64,000 nucleotides of DNA from Pantoea cypripedii (GCF_002095535.1 NZ_MLJI01000001.1:1415832-1479831), one strand, 5' to 3'. Counted from the first letter of the stretch, positions 31,218-43,721 are shown. Program-made: numbers and translations. The notes: a model not told the origin generated them from the letters alone.

Positions 31218-31829
31218 ATGAAATTACACGTTATTGCCTGTGGTCTGCTGGCCTCTTTTCTTTCTGCTTCCGTGCTGGCGGATGCGTCCAGTGATTTACA
31301 GCAGCGTCTGAATAAAGTGAGCAGCTTCCATGCCAGTTTTAGCCAGAAAGTCACCGATGGTAGCGGTGCGAATGTGCAGGATGGCGAAGGTGAGCTGTGG
31401 GTTAAGCGGCCCAGCCTGTTTAACTGGCATATGACGGCCCCGGATGAGAGCGTGATCATTTCCGATGGTAAAACGCTGTGGTTCTACAATCCGTTTGTGG
31501 AGCAGGTCAGCGCCAGCTGGCTGAAGAATGCCACCAGCAACACACCGTTTATGCTGATTGCCCGCAACCAGCCGAGTGACTGGAAGCAGTACAACATTAA
31601 GCAGCAGGGCGATAATTTTGAGCTGACGCCAAAAAGCAGCGACGGTAATCTCAAGCAATTCACCATTACGGTCACGCCGTCAGGCACCATCAATCAGTTC
31701 AGCGCGATTGAGCAGGATGGCCAGCGCAGCAGCTATCAGCTGAAAAGCCAGACCAATGGTGCCATCAGCCCGGACAAATTCACCTTTACGCCGCCTAAAG
31801 GGGTAACGGTAGACGATCAACGTCAGTGA
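31218..31829 (+). CDS. lolA: LolA, periplasmic lipoprotein chaperone
   Basis: Carries lipoproteins released by LolCDE across the periplasm to LolB. The 203-residue precursor (same as E. coli) has a signal peptide [21 protein letters not shown]. Conserved motifs are [25 protein letters not shown] and [11 protein letters not shown] chose the ATG at 31218, with AAGGA about 10 nt upstream, since it begins the signal peptide; an ATG 21 bp earlier adds MNKESNQ. rarA starts 7 bp after its stop. Confidence 0.95.
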   Translation: MKLHVIACGLLASFLSASVLADASSDLQQRLNKVSSFHASFSQKVTDGSGANVQDGEGELWVKRPSLFNWHMTAPDESVIISDGKTLWFYNPFVEQVSASWLKNATSNTPFMLIARNQPSDWKQYNIKQQGDNFELTPKSSDGNLKQFTITVTPSGTINQFSAIEQDGQRSSYQLKSQTNGAISPDKFTFTPPKGVTVDDQRQ

Positions 31830-31836
31830 GGTCACG

Positions 31837-33186
31837 GTGAGTAACCTTTCCCTGGATTTCTCCTCCAGTAATGAATTTCAGCCACTGGCCGCGCGTATGC
31901 GGCCGGTGACGTTGCAGCAATACATCGGTCAGCAACATTTGCTGGCACCCGGTAAACCGCTGCCGCGCGCGATTGAAGCGGGCCATCTGCATTCGATGAT
32001 TCTGTGGGGGCCACCAGGGACGGGGAAAACGACACTGGCAGAGATTATCGGTCATTACGGCAAAGCCGATGTCGAGCGTATCTCCGCGGTGACCTCCGGG
32101 GTGAAAGAGATTCGCGAAGCGATTGAACGTGCCCGACAAAATCGTCAGGTCGGTCGTCGTACCATCCTGTTTGTGGATGAGGTGCATCGCTTTAATAAAA
32201 GCCAGCAGGATGCGTTTTTACCGCATATCGAAGATGGCACCATCACCTTTATTGGTGCCACCACGGAAAACCCCTCGTTTGAACTGAACTCGGCGCTGCT
32301 GTCGCGTGCGCGTGTCTATCTGCTGAAATCGTTAACCACGGCGGATATTGAGCAGGTTTTGCAGCAGGCAATGCAGGACAAGGAACGTGGCTATGGCAAC
32401 AGCGACATTTTGTTGCCGGATAATACCCGGCGCATGATTGCCGAGCTGGTGAATGGTGATGCGCGTCGGGCGCTGAACACGCTGGAAATGATGTCTGATA
32501 TGGCGGAGATCAATGCTCAGGGCCAGCGCGAGCTGACGCCACAGCTACTTAATGAGGTCTCGGGTGAGCGGGCGGCGCGCTTTGATAATAAAGGTGACCG
32601 CTTTTATGATCTGATTTCCGCCTTGCATAAGTCGGTACGGGGTTCCGCGCCGGATGCGGCATTGTATTGGTATGCACGGATAATCACCGCCGGTGGCGAT
32701 CCGCTGTATGTGGCGCGTCGTCTGCTGGCGATTGCCTCAGAGGATGTCGGCAATGCCGATCCACGTGGGATGCAGGTGGCGATTGCTGCCTGGGATTGTT
32801 TTACCCGCGTAGGGCCAGCCGAAGGTGAGCGGGCCATCGCTCAGGCTATTGTGTATCTGGCGAGTGCGCCCAAAAGTAATGCTGTCTATACCGCCTTCAA
32901 AGCGGCAATGCATGATGCGCGTGAGTTCCCTGATTATGATGTTCCTGAGCATCTGCGCAACGCACCCACCAAGCTGATGAAAGAGATGGGGCTGGGTAAA
33001 GAGTATCGTTACGCCCATGACGAACCGAATGCGTTCGCCGCCGGTGAAGTTTACTTCCCACCGGAAATGGCACAAACACGCTACTATCATCCCACCAACC
33101 GCGGGCTTGAAGGGAAAATTGGCGAAAAACTCGCCTGGCTGGCTGAACAGGATCAAAATAGCCCGATAAAACGCTACCGCTCCTAA
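31837..33186 (+). CDS. rarA: RarA, replication-associated recombination AAA+ ATPase
   Basis: Clamp-loader-like ATPase (MgsA/WRNIP1 family) that acts at stalled forks. The 449 residues (E. coli 447) have Walker [10 protein letters not shown] (about 57-65), Walker [11 protein letters not shown], sensor 1 [14 protein letters not shown] and the C-terminal tetramerisation part ending [17 protein letters not shown]. The start is GTG with GAGG 5 nt upstream, right after the lolA stop, so the two genes are probably cotranscribed. Confidence 0.96.
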   Translation: MSNLSLDFSSSNEFQPLAARMRPVTLQQYIGQQHLLAPGKPLPRAIEAGHLHSMILWGPPGTGKTTLAEIIGHYGKADVERISAVTSGVKEIREAIERARQNRQVGRRTILFVDEVHRFNKSQQDAFLPHIEDGTITFIGATTENPSFELNSALLSRARVYLLKSLTTADIEQVLQQAMQDKERGYGNSDILLPDNTRRMIAELVNGDARRALNTLEMMSDMAEINAQGQRELTPQLLNEVSGERAARFDNKGDRFYDLISALHKSVRGSAPDAALYWYARIITAGGDPLYVARRLLAIASEDVGNADPRGMQVAIAAWDCFTRVGPAEGERAIAQAIVYLASAPKSNAVYTAFKAAMHDAREFPDYDVPEHLRNAPTKLMKEMGLGKEYRYAHDEPNAFAAGEVYFPPEMAQTRYYHPTNRGLEGKIGEKLAWLAEQDQNSPIKRYRS

Positions 33187-33264
33187 AGACGTTACGGTAA
33201 GGTGAGCAAGGAATTCAATGCATTCCAGAGGGATGCATCCCTTCATTCGTTCAATCAACCTTAA

Positions 33265-34572
<1,308 letters not shown>

Positions 34573-34587
34573 TCTTCCGCTGCTTTT

Positions 34588-34616
34588 AAAAACCCGGCTA
34601 TGCCGGGTTTTTTTAT
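34588..34616 (+). terminator. serS terminator
   Basis: An 11-bp perfect stem (34588-34598 with 34602-34612, loop TAT) ends in a run of seven T. Confidence 0.93.
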
Positions 34617-34886
34617 TTCTGAAGTACAAAGCGATTTAATCTTTGCCACGGATTAATCAGAAATAAACGTTATCGATACTATCCCGCCTCTGTTGCCTAA
34701 AAATATGCAAATTCATAGAGATAGCCAAACGGCTGAGAATGTTCTTTCGTACTCTAACTAACTGAAGATAAAAAAATTAAATTGTTCAGCAGCAAAATGT
34801 GCGGCGGCTTTTTTTTGCACATTGACTTTAAAATAGCGAATGGCAAACTGCGCGCAATTCTCTCCAATTCTTTGGTTTTTATCCCT

Positions 34887-36038
34887 ATGTCAACCTGGTC
34901 GCGCCCCGTCCTGCTGCTGCTTTGCGGTTTGCTGCTTCTGACGGTGTCTATTGCTGTGCTTAATACGCTGGTGCCGTTATGGCTGACGCATGATCAACTG
35001 CCGACCTGGCAGGTGGGGATGGTCAGTTCATCGTATTATACCGGTAACCTGGCGGGCACTCTGCTCGCCGGCTGGTTGATCACGCATTACGGTTTTAACC
35101 GTTGTTACTACCTGGCGACGGTGCTGTTTGCCGTTGCGACGGTAGGGATGGTAATGCTGGATGGTTTCTACAGCTGGACTTTGCTGCGTTTTGTCGCCGG
35201 TGTTGGCTGTGCGCTGATGTGGGTGGTGGTTGAAAGCGCCTTGCTGTGCAGCGGCACGGTGCGCAATCGCGGCCAGCTGCTGGCTGCGTATATGATCATT
35301 TATTATCTTGGCACCGTGGCTGGACAGCTGCTGGTCAGCCGGGTATCGACCGAACTGCTGCATGTCATTCCGTGGGTCACGGCGCTGGTGTTGTGTGCGG
35401 TGCTGCCAGTGGTATTTGTCCGCGTCAATGCCGGTGCTGCCAGCGAAGACGCTTCACCGGGTCGCATCTGGCCAATGTTGCGTCGCCGCAGCTCCCGCCT
35501 TGGCATTAACGGCTGCATTATTTCCGGTATTGTATTGGGTTCACTTTATGGCCTGATGCCGCTGTATCTTGCCCATCAGGGCATGAGCGATGCGACCGTC
35601 GGTTACTGGATGGCGCTGCTGGTGAGTTCTGGCATTGTGGGGCAGTGGCCGGTTGGCCGTCTGGCCGATCGTTTTGGTCGTCTGCTGGTGCTGCGTGTTC
35701 AGGTGTTTGTGGTGGTTCTGGGCGCGATTGCCATGCTGAGCGATGCCGCCATGGCTCCGGCGTTGTTCGTGTTGGGTCTGGCTGGATTTACGCTGTATCC
35801 GGTGGCGATGTCCTGGGCGTGTGAATCTGTCCCGCATCATGAACTGGTGGCAATGAACCAGGCGCTGCTATTCAGCTACACCATTGGCAGCCTGGTGGGG
35901 CCGGGCATGACGGCGATGCTGATGCAAAGTTACTCTGACCGTCTGCTGTTTGTGATGATTGCGGTGGTCGCGCTGGTTTATCTGGTGATGCTGCTGCGTA
36001 AGGCGGATCATCATGCCACGCCGGTGGCCCACGCCTAA
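34887..36038 (+). CDS. ycaD: YcaD, MFS transporter of unknown substrate
   Basis: Major facilitator superfamily protein with about twelve membrane segments; 383 residues (E. coli 382). Conserved stretches are [68 protein letters not shown] and [19 protein letters not shown] (the A-motif-like loop). The ATG at 34887 gives the family start; the frame extends 35 codons upstream without homology. The ribosome-binding site is poor. The upstream region 34613-34886 holds an imperfectly explained AATGTGC/GCACATT repeat (34796-34823) with eight T in its loop. The substrate is unknown. Confidence 0.92.
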   Translation: MSTWSRPVLLLLCGLLLLTVSIAVLNTLVPLWLTHDQLPTWQVGMVSSSYYTGNLAGTLLAGWLITHYGFNRCYYLATVLFAVATVGMVMLDGFYSWTLLRFVAGVGCALMWVVVESALLCSGTVRNRGQLLAAYMIIYYLGTVAGQLLVSRVSTELLHVIPWVTALVLCAVLPVVFVRVNAGAASEDASPGRIWPMLRRRSSRLGINGCIISGIVLGSLYGLMPLYLAHQGMSDATVGYWMALLVSSGIVGQWPVGRLADRFGRLLVLRVQVFVVVLGAIAMLSDAAMAPALFVLGLAGFTLYPVAMSWACESVPHHELVAMNQALLFSYTIGSLVGPGMTAMLMQSYSDRLLFVMIAVVALVYLVMLLRKADHHATPVAHA

Positions 36039-36081
36039 AGCATACGTTGTGGCGGCGCGATATTTACCGCGCCGCTATGAC

Positions 36082-36822
36082 TTAATACATCACCTGGTGC
36101 CCATAACCGGTGAGAATATTCTTCACCCGTTCCATGGTCTCTTTGGTGGGCGGTTTTACCCCTTCCAGTTTGTACTCTTCACCCATGGCGATCCATTTAT
36201 GCTTACCTAATTCGTGGTAAGGCAACAGTTCGATCTTTTCAATGTTATCCATGTCTTTGGTAAATTCCCCCAGCCGATGGACTGAATCGTCATCATCCGA
36301 ATAGCCGGGAACCACCACAAAACGAATCCAGGTGCGGATACCTTTCTTCTGCAAATAGTGGGCAAAATCCAGCGTACGGTGGTTGGAAACGCCGACCAGA
36401 ATCTGATGAATATCGTCATTGATTTGTTTCAGGTCGAGCATCACCAGATCGGTCACTTCGAGTAACTCGTCGATGACCGGATCGTAGCGACGCACAAAAC
36501 CATTGGTATCCAGACAGGTATTTATTCCCTCGGCCCGACAGGCGCGGAACCAGTCACGCACGAACTCTGCCTGCAGGATAGCCTCACCACCGGATGCCGT
36601 GACACCGCCGCCAGAGGCGTTCATAAAGTGCCGGTACGCCAGCACATCTTTCATCAACTCCTCAACCGTGACCTCTTTACCGCCGTGGGTATCCCAGGTA
36701 TCACGATTGTGGCAGTAGAGGCAGCGCATCAGGCAGCCCTGGAAGAAGGTAATAAAGCGGATGCCTGGGCCGTCAACAGTGCCGCAGGATTCGAAGGAGT
36801 GGATACGACCGATGGCTGACAT
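36082..36822 (-). CDS. pflA: PflA, pyruvate formate-lyase activating enzyme
   Basis: Radical SAM enzyme that installs the glycyl radical on PflB under anaerobiosis. The 246 residues match E. coli. The [4Fe-4S] motif CLMRCLYC (C30, C34, C37) is intact, followed by the GGE-type motif in [14 protein letters not shown]. The ATG at 36822 follows GGAGAA at about 10 nt; the 13-codon extension upstream runs into a palindrome and is unlikely. It lies downstream of pflB beyond a terminator and probably has its own promoter. Confidence 0.97.
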   Translation of the reverse strand: MSAIGRIHSFESCGTVDGPGIRFITFFQGCLMRCLYCHNRDTWDTHGGKEVTVEELMKDVLAYRHFMNASGGGVTASGGEAILQAEFVRDWFRACRAEGINTCLDTNGFVRRYDPVIDELLEVTDLVMLDLKQINDDIHQILVGVSNHRTLDFAHYLQKKGIRTWIRFVVVPGYSDDDDSVHRLGEFTKDMDNIEKIELLPYHELGKHKWIAMGEEYKLEGVKPPTKETMERVKNILTGYGHQVMY

Positions 36823-36842
36823 TGCGATGAGTTCTCCGGTTA

Positions 36843-36929
36843 GCCTGAAATCAGGCGGCACAATCTTTGTTGTGCTCTGAGGTTTAAGTCGGTTTTGCCA
36901 GCGAGCCTGGATAAGCCTGCTGGCAAAAC
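36843..36929 (-). repeat. Two inverted repeats in the pflA leader
   Basis: GCCTGA-AA-TCAGGC (36843-36856) lies 6 nt upstream of the pflA ribosome-binding site. GTTTTGCCAGC/GCTGGCAAAAC (36892-36902 with 36919-36929) is an 11-bp perfect repeat with a 16-nt loop. With the pflB terminator they make three stems within 120 bp between pflB and pflA. Confidence 0.7.
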
Positions 36930-36938
36930 GACCTGGAG

Positions 36939-36962
36939 AAAAGGCTCCCGCAGGAGCCTTTT
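36939..36962 (-). terminator. pflB terminator
   Basis: A 10-bp perfect stem AAAAGGCTCC/GGAGCCTTTT (36939-36948 with 36953-36962, loop CGCA), 14 bp past the pflB stop. The U tract is the TTTT of the 3' arm on the minus strand. Confidence 0.85.
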
Positions 36963-36976
36963 ATTACCGGGATGAA

Positions 36977-39262
36977 TTACAGGGACTTGGTGAAAGTACG
37001 GGTAATCACATCCTGTTGCTGCTCTTTAGTCAGCGAGTTAAAACGTACTGCGTAACCTGAAACACGGATGGTCAGCTGCGGATATTTCTCCGGATGATCC
37101 ATCGCATCCAGCAACATTTCGCGGTTCATCACGTTAACGTTCAGGTGCTGGCCGCCCTCAATGGTGTTGGCTTCATGGTGGAAGTAACCATCCATCAGGC
37201 CAGCAAGGTTAGCTTTACGTACGTTGTCGTCTTTGCCCAGCGCATTCGGCACGATGGAGAAGGTATAAGAGATACCATCTTTGGCGTAGGCGAACGGCAG
37301 TTTCGCGACGGAAGTCAGTGAAGCCACAGCACCTTTCTGGTCACGTCCGTGCATCGGGTTAGCACCCGGTCCGAACGGTGCACCGGCACGACGACCATCC
37401 GGGGTATTACCGGTTTTCTTACCATAAACCACGTTAGAGGTAATGGTCAGCACAGACTGAGTCGGTACGGCGTTGCGATAGGTTGCCAGTTTCTGAATTT
37501 TTTTCATGAAACGTTCAACCAGGTCACAGGCCATGTCATCGACGCGGGCATCGTTGTTACCGAACTGCGGATACTCACCTTCGATTTCGAAATCAACCGC
37601 CAGGCCGTCAGCATCACGCACCGGTTTCACTTTGGCGTATTTGATGGCAGACAGGGAGTCAGCTGCCACAGACAGGCCAGCGATACCACATGCCATAGTA
37701 CGGTAAACATCGCGGTCATGCAGTGCCATCAGTGAAGCTTCGTAGCTGTATTTGTCGTGCATGAAATGGATGATGTTCAGGGCGGTGACATACTGTTTTG
37801 CCAGCCAGTCCATGAAGTGATCCATGCGCGCCATGACGGTATCGAATTCCAGCACGTCATCAGTGATTGGCGCTTCTTTCGGACCAACCTGCATTTTCAG
37901 TTTTTCATCAACGCCGCCGTTGATTGCGTACAGCAGGGTTTTTGCCAGGTTAGCACGGGCACCGAAGAACTGCATTTGTTTACCGATAACCATCGGACTA
38001 ACACAACAGGCGATGGCGTAGTCATCGTTGTTGAAGTCAGGACGCATCAGGTCATCGTTTTCATACTGCAGTGATGAGGTATCGATGGAAACTTTGGCCG
38101 CGTATTTTTTAAAGTTAATCGGCAGTTTTTCTGACCACAGAATGGTCATGTTGGGTTCCGGTGACGGGCCCATGGTGTAAAGGGTATTCAGGAAACGGAA
38201 GGTGCTTTTGGTCACCAGGGTACGACCATCAACGCCCATACCGGCCAGAGACTCGGTTGCCCAGATCGGGTCACCAGAGAACAGTTCATCGTATTCCGGA
38301 GTACGCAGGAAACGCACCATACGCAGTTTCATGACCAGATGGTCAATCAGTTCCTGAGCTTCGTCTTCGGTCAGTTTGCCAGCTTTGATGTCACGTTCAA
38401 TGTACACATCAAGGAAGGTAGACACACGGCCAAACGACATGGCGGCACCGTTCTGTGATTTCACCGCTGCCAGGTAGCCAAAGTAGGTCCACTGTACGGC
38501 TTCCTGCGCATTAGTGGCAGGCACAGAGATGTCGCAACCGTATTTCGCTGCCATCTCTTTAATCTGGCCCAGCGCACGATGCTGTTCAGAAATCTCCTCA
38601 CGCAGACGGATAGTGGCTTCCAGATTGACGCCATTTTCCATATCGCTTTGCAGAGAGTTGAACTGTGCAACTTTGTCTTTCATCAGATAGTCGATGCCGT
38701 AAAGTGCGACACGACGATAGTCACCAATGATACGACCACGGCCATAGGCATCAGGCAGACCGGTCAGAACACCAGATTTACGGCAGCGCAGAATGTCCGG
38801 GGTATAGACATCAAACACGCCCTGGTTATGAGTTTTGCGGTAATCAGTGAAGATTTTTTTCAGTGATGGATCCAGTTCGCGGCCGTAAACCTTACAGGAA
38901 CCTTCCACCATTTTGATGCCGCCAAACGGGATGATGGCACGTTTCAGCGGTGCTTCAGTTTGCAGACCAACGATTTTTTCCAGTGACTTGTTGATGTAAC
39001 CGGCATCGTGCGCAGTGATGGTTGAAGCGAGGTCGGTATCAAAGTCGACAGGAGCGTGAGTGCGGTTTTCGATTTTGATGCCTTCCAGCACGTTATCCCA
39101 CAGTTTAGTGGTTGCCGGAGTTGCACCTGCGAGGAATGACTCGTCGCCTTCATAGGGGGTGTAGTTTTTCTGGATGAAGTCGCGTACGTTGACATTGTTC
39201 TGCCATTCACCCGCGCTAAATCCTTCCCAGGCTGACGCCATTTTTTCATTCAGTTCGGTCAT
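36977..39262 (-). CDS. pflB: PflB, pyruvate formate-lyase
   Basis: Glycyl-radical enzyme that converts pyruvate and CoA to formate and acetyl-CoA during fermentation. The 761 residues (E. coli 760) have the catalytic Cys pair in IACCVSPMV (about 419-420) and the radical glycine in [12 protein letters not shown] (about 735). The start [15 protein letters not shown] follows TAAGGCAGG. It is 69 bp downstream of focA, with a small GC hairpin between, and shares the FNR-controlled focA promoter. Confidence 0.98.
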   Translation of the reverse strand: MTELNEKMASAWEGFSAGEWQNNVNVRDFIQKNYTPYEGDESFLAGATPATTKLWDNVLEGIKIENRTHAPVDFDTDLASTITAHDAGYINKSLEKIVGLQTEAPLKRAIIPFGGIKMVEGSCKVYGRELDPSLKKIFTDYRKTHNQGVFDVYTPDILRCRKSGVLTGLPDAYGRGRIIGDYRRVALYGIDYLMKDKVAQFNSLQSDMENGVNLEATIRLREEISEQHRALGQIKEMAAKYGCDISVPATNAQEAVQWTYFGYLAAVKSQNGAAMSFGRVSTFLDVYIERDIKAGKLTEDEAQELIDHLVMKLRMVRFLRTPEYDELFSGDPIWATESLAGMGVDGRTLVTKSTFRFLNTLYTMGPSPEPNMTILWSEKLPINFKKYAAKVSIDTSSLQYENDDLMRPDFNNDDYAIACCVSPMVIGKQMQFFGARANLAKTLLYAINGGVDEKLKMQVGPKEAPITDDVLEFDTVMARMDHFMDWLAKQYVTALNIIHFMHDKYSYEASLMALHDRDVYRTMACGIAGLSVAADSLSAIKYAKVKPVRDADGLAVDFEIEGEYPQFGNNDARVDDMACDLVERFMKKIQKLATYRNAVPTQSVLTITSNVVYGKKTGNTPDGRRAGAPFGPGANPMHGRDQKGAVASLTSVAKLPFAYAKDGISYTFSIVPNALGKDDNVRKANLAGLMDGYFHHEANTIEGGQHLNVNVMNREMLLDAMDHPEKYPQLTIRVSGYAVRFNSLTKEQQQDVITRTFTKSL

Positions 39263-39299
39263 GATATACCTGCCTTATTTAGGGAGACTTTGACGTTCA

Positions 39300-39314
39300 G
39301 CGCGCAATGCGCGC
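39300..39314 (-). other. focA-pflB intergenic hairpin
   Basis: GCGCGC-AAT-GCGCGC forms a 6-bp GC stem 17 bp after the focA stop and 38 bp before the pflB start. No T tract follows. It may be a processing or stability element that allows far more PflB than FocA to be made. Confidence 0.5.
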
Positions 39315-39331
39315 CCGTACTAATTTCTTGC

Positions 39332-40192
39332 TTAATGCACCGGGTCATCACCACGCAGATAGATAACCCAGTAGGTCAAACCGACTAACAACCCACCACC
39401 AATGATGTTGCCTATGGTTACAGGAATAAGGTTGTCGACAATAAAGTTACCGACACTGAGCGCCGGAAATTGTGATGCACTGGCGCCCGTCATCTGCCAG
39501 AACTCAGGGCTGGCGAAATCACGGATGACGATAGCCATCGGAATTAAAAACATGTTAGCGATACTGTGCTCAAAGCCGCTGGCAACGAACATGGCTACCG
39601 GCAAAATCATCGCCACCATTTTGTCCAGCAGGCTGCGGCCGGAATAGCTCATCCACACGGCCAGGCAGACCATCAGGTTGGCGAGGGTGCCAAGGCTGAC
39701 TGCTTCAATAAAGGTATGGTGCATTTTATGGTCAGCGGTTTGCAGCACATTCAGACCCCAGGCACCGTTAGCGACCATGTGCTCGCCAGAGAGCCAGATA
39801 AGAATCACAAAAAATATCGCGCCAAGCAGGTTACCGACATACACATTCAGCCAGTTGCGGGCCAGCTGGCCCCAGGTGATACGACCACTGGCTTTTGCTA
39901 CCACAATCAGCACGGTTGAGGTGAAGAGGTCCGCACCACAAACCACCACCAGCATCAATCCCAGAGAGAAGCAGATACCGCCAATCAGTTTTGCCATGCC
40001 ATAAGGCATAGCACTACTGCCGGTGGTGGCGGTGATATAGAACACAAAAGCGATAGAAATGAATACGCCAGCGGTAATGGCAAGAAAGAAGGTGGTTAGG
40101 GGGTGTTTTGTTGCTTTGTAGACCCCGGCATCTTCAGCAACCTTTGCCATCGCAGCCGGTAATAATGAATTAAACGGGTTGTCAGTTTTCAC
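39332..40192 (-). CDS. focA: FocA, formate channel
   Basis: Pentameric FNT-family inner-membrane channel that moves formate out and, at low pH, back in. The 286 residues (E. coli 285) contain about six membrane helices and the family signatures CGADLFTSTVLIVVAKASGR and ASGFEHSIANMFLIPMAI. The cytoplasmic N-terminus (MKTDNPFNSLLPAAMAKVAE), which contacts PflB in E. coli, is conserved. First gene of focA-pflB. Confidence 0.97.
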   Translation of the reverse strand: MKTDNPFNSLLPAAMAKVAEDAGVYKATKHPLTTFFLAITAGVFISIAFVFYITATTGSSAMPYGMAKLIGGICFSLGLMLVVVCGADLFTSTVLIVVAKASGRITWGQLARNWLNVYVGNLLGAIFFVILIWLSGEHMVANGAWGLNVLQTADHKMHHTFIEAVSLGTLANLMVCLAVWMSYSGRSLLDKMVAMILPVAMFVASGFEHSIANMFLIPMAIVIRDFASPEFWQMTGASASQFPALSVGNFIVDNLIPVTIGNIIGGGLLVGLTYWVIYLRGDDPVH

Positions 40193-40223
40193 ACTAACGC
40201 TCTCCAGGAATTATCTGGGATTA

Positions 40224-40265
40224 ATACTACCAAAGGAGTATAGGTCAGGAATTGATGTGGATCAT
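40224..40265 (-). promoter_or_regulatory. FNR-dependent class II promoter of focA-pflB
   Basis: TTGATGTGGATCAT (40252-40265) matches the FNR consensus TTGAT-N4-ATCAA with one change. On the minus strand an extended -10, TGG plus TAGTAT (40224-40229), predicts a start near 40217, which places the FNR site at about -41.5. This is the classic anaerobic activation geometry. A 25-nt leader to focA follows. Confidence 0.75.
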
Positions 40266-40300
40266 ATTTGCCTGGAGACCAGGCAGCCTTAAGTGATTTT

Positions 40301-40375
40301 TAACGAAGAAAATTAAGGTAACTTATTGAATTTGTTTATTTAAATATTTTTTAAAATATACAACTATTGTTGAAG
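40301..40375. other. A/T-rich tract between ycaO and focA
   Basis: The 353-bp gap 40193-40545 contains the focA promoter, the ycaO terminator, and this strongly A/T-rich tract with runs such as TTTAAATATTTTTTAAAATA. It lies about 110 bp upstream of the FNR box and could be a bent or IHF/H-NS-bound upstream region, as at the E. coli pfl locus. I found no exact IHF consensus. Confidence 0.4.
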
Positions 40376-40477
40376 GTGACATCTGGAATGATACGAAATT
40401 GTTATCGCTGAGCCTTCGCAGGGCTACAAAGATGTGACTCAGTGATGGCGAGAAATTAACCGTTGTCGATGATTATA

Positions 40478-40509
40478 AAAAAGGCACTGATTTCATTCAG
40501 TGCCTTTTT
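40478..40509 (-). terminator. ycaO terminator
   Basis: A 13-bp perfect stem (40478-40490 with 40497-40509, 6-nt loop), U-rich on both strands, 37 bp past the ycaO stop. Confidence 0.9.
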
Positions 40510-40545
40510 ATCCACTAGCCGATGTTTATTGCAAAATAATGATAT

Positions 40546-42309
40546 TTATTTTGCCGACCAGTAACGACGCTTGGCGGCCTGCAATTTTTCATAAGCAGCA
40601 AGCAGCGATTGATGCGCCGGGAAGGCTTTCAAATCCAGGTCGACTGCCTGCAGACCATAGAAAGGTGCCTCACCGCTGATGGCAGCAGAAGCAGCATCGA
40701 CGGCAGCTTCGCCATACATACGAATGAATGCACGGTGGTACTGCACAGGATCGCGTTCATCTTCCATCGCCAGCAGCAGCAGGGTTTGCAGGCAGCGGTA
40801 GTAGTTAGCACGCTCTGCGCTGAAGATGGACTGGTTGAATTCCATCGTCCATTCCGTCCAGATCAGCGCCTGATCCAGGTCACCACCGGCCAGTGCCAGC
40901 ATGGCTTTCAGTTCGCCAATACGCAGCGTATACCAGCCGTTATCTTTGCCGGTCGCCAGACCCAGCAGTTCGCGCACACGGGTGAAGTCATCATGGCCTT
41001 CATCATCCAACTGGGTGATCAGCTCCAGATAGGCTTCAGGTTCCCACTGGCTTTCCGGCAGTGCCAGCAGCGTTTCACGCAGCGGAGCGCCCATGCTGTT
41101 GTTGGCCAGCAGCAGGTCTTCAGCCGGATAGATATCCGACATGCCTGGTACGATGATGCGGCAGGCGTAGACGCTCAGATGTTCGTAGTCCGCGATGTAC
41201 ACTTCTTTATCTTCAGCGCGGAAAATTGCCATCAGGGTGTCAAATTCTTCCTGCGTGGTACCGGCGAAGCTCCAGTCAACAAACGGATAATCCGCATCGT
41301 CTTTGAACATATCCCAGGAGATCAGGCCACTTGAATCGATAAAGTGGGTTTCCAGGTTGGCATGTTCTGCCACTTCTTCGTCATCAAAGGTCGGCGGCGT
41401 GAAGACGTCAAGATCCTTCAGGCTGCGGCCCTGCAACAGTTCGGTAACGGTACGCTCCAGCGCGACACCAAAATCAGGATGTGCACCAAAAGAAGCGAAA
41501 CAGGTGCCATTCTCCGGGTTGAACAGCACGACACAAATCACCGGATAGTTACCGCCGAGTGACGCATCATAGGCGAAGATCGGGAAGCCTTCTGCTTCCA
41601 GGCGCGCGATGGCCTCGATCACACCAGGATAACGCTGCATCACGGCGTCAGGAATTTCCGGCAGGCTGATGGACTCAGCAATGATGCGGTTTTTGATATG
41701 GCGTTCAAAAACCTCTGACAAACCCTGCACGCGGGCTTCGTTTGCGGTATTACCCGCTGACATGCCGTTCGAAACATACAGGTTGCCGATAATATTCATC
41801 GGAATATAGACCGTTTGCTGATCCGACTGACGGGTAAAGGGCAGGCCACAAATACCCCGTTCCACATTACCGGATTGCAGATCGATCAGTTCGCTGGCGC
41901 TCAGGCTATCGTCAGGATCATAGAATTTGCGCAGACGGGCGTCGAGAATACCTTCTGGCAGGCTATCGTCATCTGGCAGCGCGAACCACTTCTCGTTGGG
42001 GTAGTGAACAAATTCGCCGTTGGCGATGGATTCACCCAGCCAGAAGTCAGCAAAAAAGTAGTTGGTTGAGAGGCGCTCGAAGTATTCGCCCAGCGCGGAA
42101 GCCAGCGCTGCCTTTTTACTGGCACCTTTACCGTTGGTAAAGCACAGCGGGCAGTCACGATCGCGAATATGTACTGACCATACATGCGGAACCGGGTTCA
42201 GCCACGAAGCTTCTTCGATGTTGAATCCTAAATCCTGCAATTTGTGCTGGAAGCGTGAAATGGAGTCTTCCAGTGCGGCGTCTTTACCTGGAATAAAAGT
42301 TTGCGTCAT
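40546..42309 (-). CDS. ycaO: YcaO, ATP-dependent YcaO-domain protein
   Basis: Founding member of the YcaO family; 587 residues (E. coli 586). The N-terminal part carries the family ATP/Mg-binding elements (ASALGEYFERLSTNYFF, ANEARVQGLSEVFERHIK, ALERTVTELLQGR). The C-terminal third (about 420-580) looks helical and TPR-like. E. coli YcaO assists RimO in beta-methylthiolation of ribosomal protein S12. No precursor peptide or partner cyclodehydratase lies nearby, so a peptide natural-product role is unlikely. It is next to focA; ycaP, which lies between ycaO and serC in E. coli, is absent. Confidence 0.95.
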   Translation of the reverse strand: MTQTFIPGKDAALEDSISRFQHKLQDLGFNIEEASWLNPVPHVWSVHIRDRDCPLCFTNGKGASKKAALASALGEYFERLSTNYFFADFWLGESIANGEFVHYPNEKWFALPDDDSLPEGILDARLRKFYDPDDSLSASELIDLQSGNVERGICGLPFTRQSDQQTVYIPMNIIGNLYVSNGMSAGNTANEARVQGLSEVFERHIKNRIIAESISLPEIPDAVMQRYPGVIEAIARLEAEGFPIFAYDASLGGNYPVICVVLFNPENGTCFASFGAHPDFGVALERTVTELLQGRSLKDLDVFTPPTFDDEEVAEHANLETHFIDSSGLISWDMFKDDADYPFVDWSFAGTTQEEFDTLMAIFRAEDKEVYIADYEHLSVYACRIIVPGMSDIYPAEDLLLANNSMGAPLRETLLALPESQWEPEAYLELITQLDDEGHDDFTRVRELLGLATGKDNGWYTLRIGELKAMLALAGGDLDQALIWTEWTMEFNQSIFSAERANYYRCLQTLLLLAMEDERDPVQYHRAFIRMYGEAAVDAASAAISGEAPFYGLQAVDLDLKAFPAHQSLLAAYEKLQAAKRRYWSAK

Positions 42310-42602
42310 GATGGCGCTCTCTAAGTCAATGAGGTGGGCGTAAAGCGCGCAATAGTACGGGTTTTGCGCGGCCAGCGCTATACCCGCATATTACAGGCTT
42401 CAGGTGTGCTGGCTGTCATCCGATTTTACTTCGCCGATAAACCTCACAATATTCCATTGCGGATTGCATTTATGACATAAGCTGTCGCCGGGCTGGCTCT
42501 GGAAATGTGATCGCGGATGGATTAGTGATTGCAGCCACCCGGAGGCAATGATAAAACCGGTAGGGTATTCATAACCGTTCGATATGACAGTGGTGAGGGG
42601 AA

Positions 42603-43688
42603 ATGACGCAGGTTTACAATTTTAGCTCCGGTCCAGCGATGCTGCCGGTTGAAGTGCTCCGTCGTGCAGAACAAGAACTGACAAACTGGCACGGGTTAGG
42701 CACCTCGGTGATGGAAATCAGTCACCGTAGTAAAGAGTTTATTCAGGTAGCGGAAGAGGCTGAGAAGGACTTTCGCGATCTGCTGAAAATCCCCGCCAAC
42801 TACAAAGTTTTATTCTGTCATGGCGGCGCGCGTGCACAGTTTGCTGCCATCCCCGGCAACCTGCTTGGTGCAGCGAAAAGCGCAGATTACATCGATGGCG
42901 GTTACTGGGCGCACAGCGCCATCAAAGAGGCTGAGAAATTCTGCTCGCCGAATACCATCGATGTAAAAACCACCCGCGACGGCAAACGTGCCATTCTGCC
43001 AATGCGTGAATGGCAGTTGAGCGATGATGCGGCTTATGTCCACTTCTGCCCGAACGAAACCATTGACGGTATCGCGATTGATGAACAGCCGGACTTTGGT
43101 GACAAAGTTGTCGTGGCTGACTACTCGTCAACCATCCTGTCTCGTCCGATTGATGTCAGCCGTTATGGTGTGATTTATGCTGGTGCACAGAAAAATATCG
43201 GCCCGGCTGGCCTGACTCTGGTTATCGTGCGTGAAGATTTGCTGGGTAAAGCGCACAGCTATGTGCCTTCCATCCTGGATTACAAGGTGCTGGCTGAAAA
43301 CGATTCCATGTTTAACACCCCACCAACCTTCGCGTGGTATCTCTCCGGCCTGGTGTTCAAATGGCTGAAAGAGAAGGGTGGCGTTGCAGAAATGGACAAG
43401 CTGAACCAGGCGAAAGCGGACCTGCTTTACGGCGTGATCGATAACAGCAACTTCTATCGTAACGACGTTGCCGCTGAAAACCGTTCACGTATGAACGTAC
43501 CTTTCCAGCTGGCGGATGCGGCGCTGGACAAAGTGTTTCTGGAAGAGTCACTGAAAGCGGGCCTGCATGCGCTGAAAGGCCACCGCGTGGTTGGCGGTAT
43601 GCGTGCCTCCATCTACAATGCGATGCCGCTGGAAGGTGTTAAAGTTCTGACTGACTTTATGGTCGATTTTGAACGTCGCCACGGCTGA
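42603..43688 (+). CDS. serC: SerC, phosphoserine aminotransferase
   Basis: PLP enzyme for serine synthesis (3-phosphohydroxypyruvate to phosphoserine) and for the matching step of pyridoxal phosphate synthesis. The 361 residues (E. coli 362) include the PLP lysine K197 in [11 protein letters not shown] and [26 protein letters not shown] stands just before the ATG. The 293-bp upstream gap has no gene; I could not fix a promoter or CRP site there. It forms the serC-aroA operon with the next gene. Confidence 0.97.
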   Translation: MTQVYNFSSGPAMLPVEVLRRAEQELTNWHGLGTSVMEISHRSKEFIQVAEEAEKDFRDLLKIPANYKVLFCHGGARAQFAAIPGNLLGAAKSADYIDGGYWAHSAIKEAEKFCSPNTIDVKTTRDGKRAILPMREWQLSDDAAYVHFCPNETIDGIAIDEQPDFGDKVVVADYSSTILSRPIDVSRYGVIYAGAQKNIGPAGLTLVIVREDLLGKAHSYVPSILDYKVLAENDSMFNTPPTFAWYLSGLVFKWLKEKGGVAEMDKLNQAKADLLYGVIDNSNFYRNDVAAENRSRMNVPFQLADAALDKVFLEESLKAGLHALKGHRVVGGMRASIYNAMPLEGVKVLTDFMVDFERRHG

Positions 43689-43721
43689 TGATTTATTAGT
43701 ACCAGTCTGACTGGTTTCAGG

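Noticed and set aside
40546..42309. YcaO as part of a peptide natural-product cluster
   Set aside because: No precursor peptide, dehydrogenase, protease or exporter lies beside it; the neighbours are focA-pfl and serC as in E. coli.
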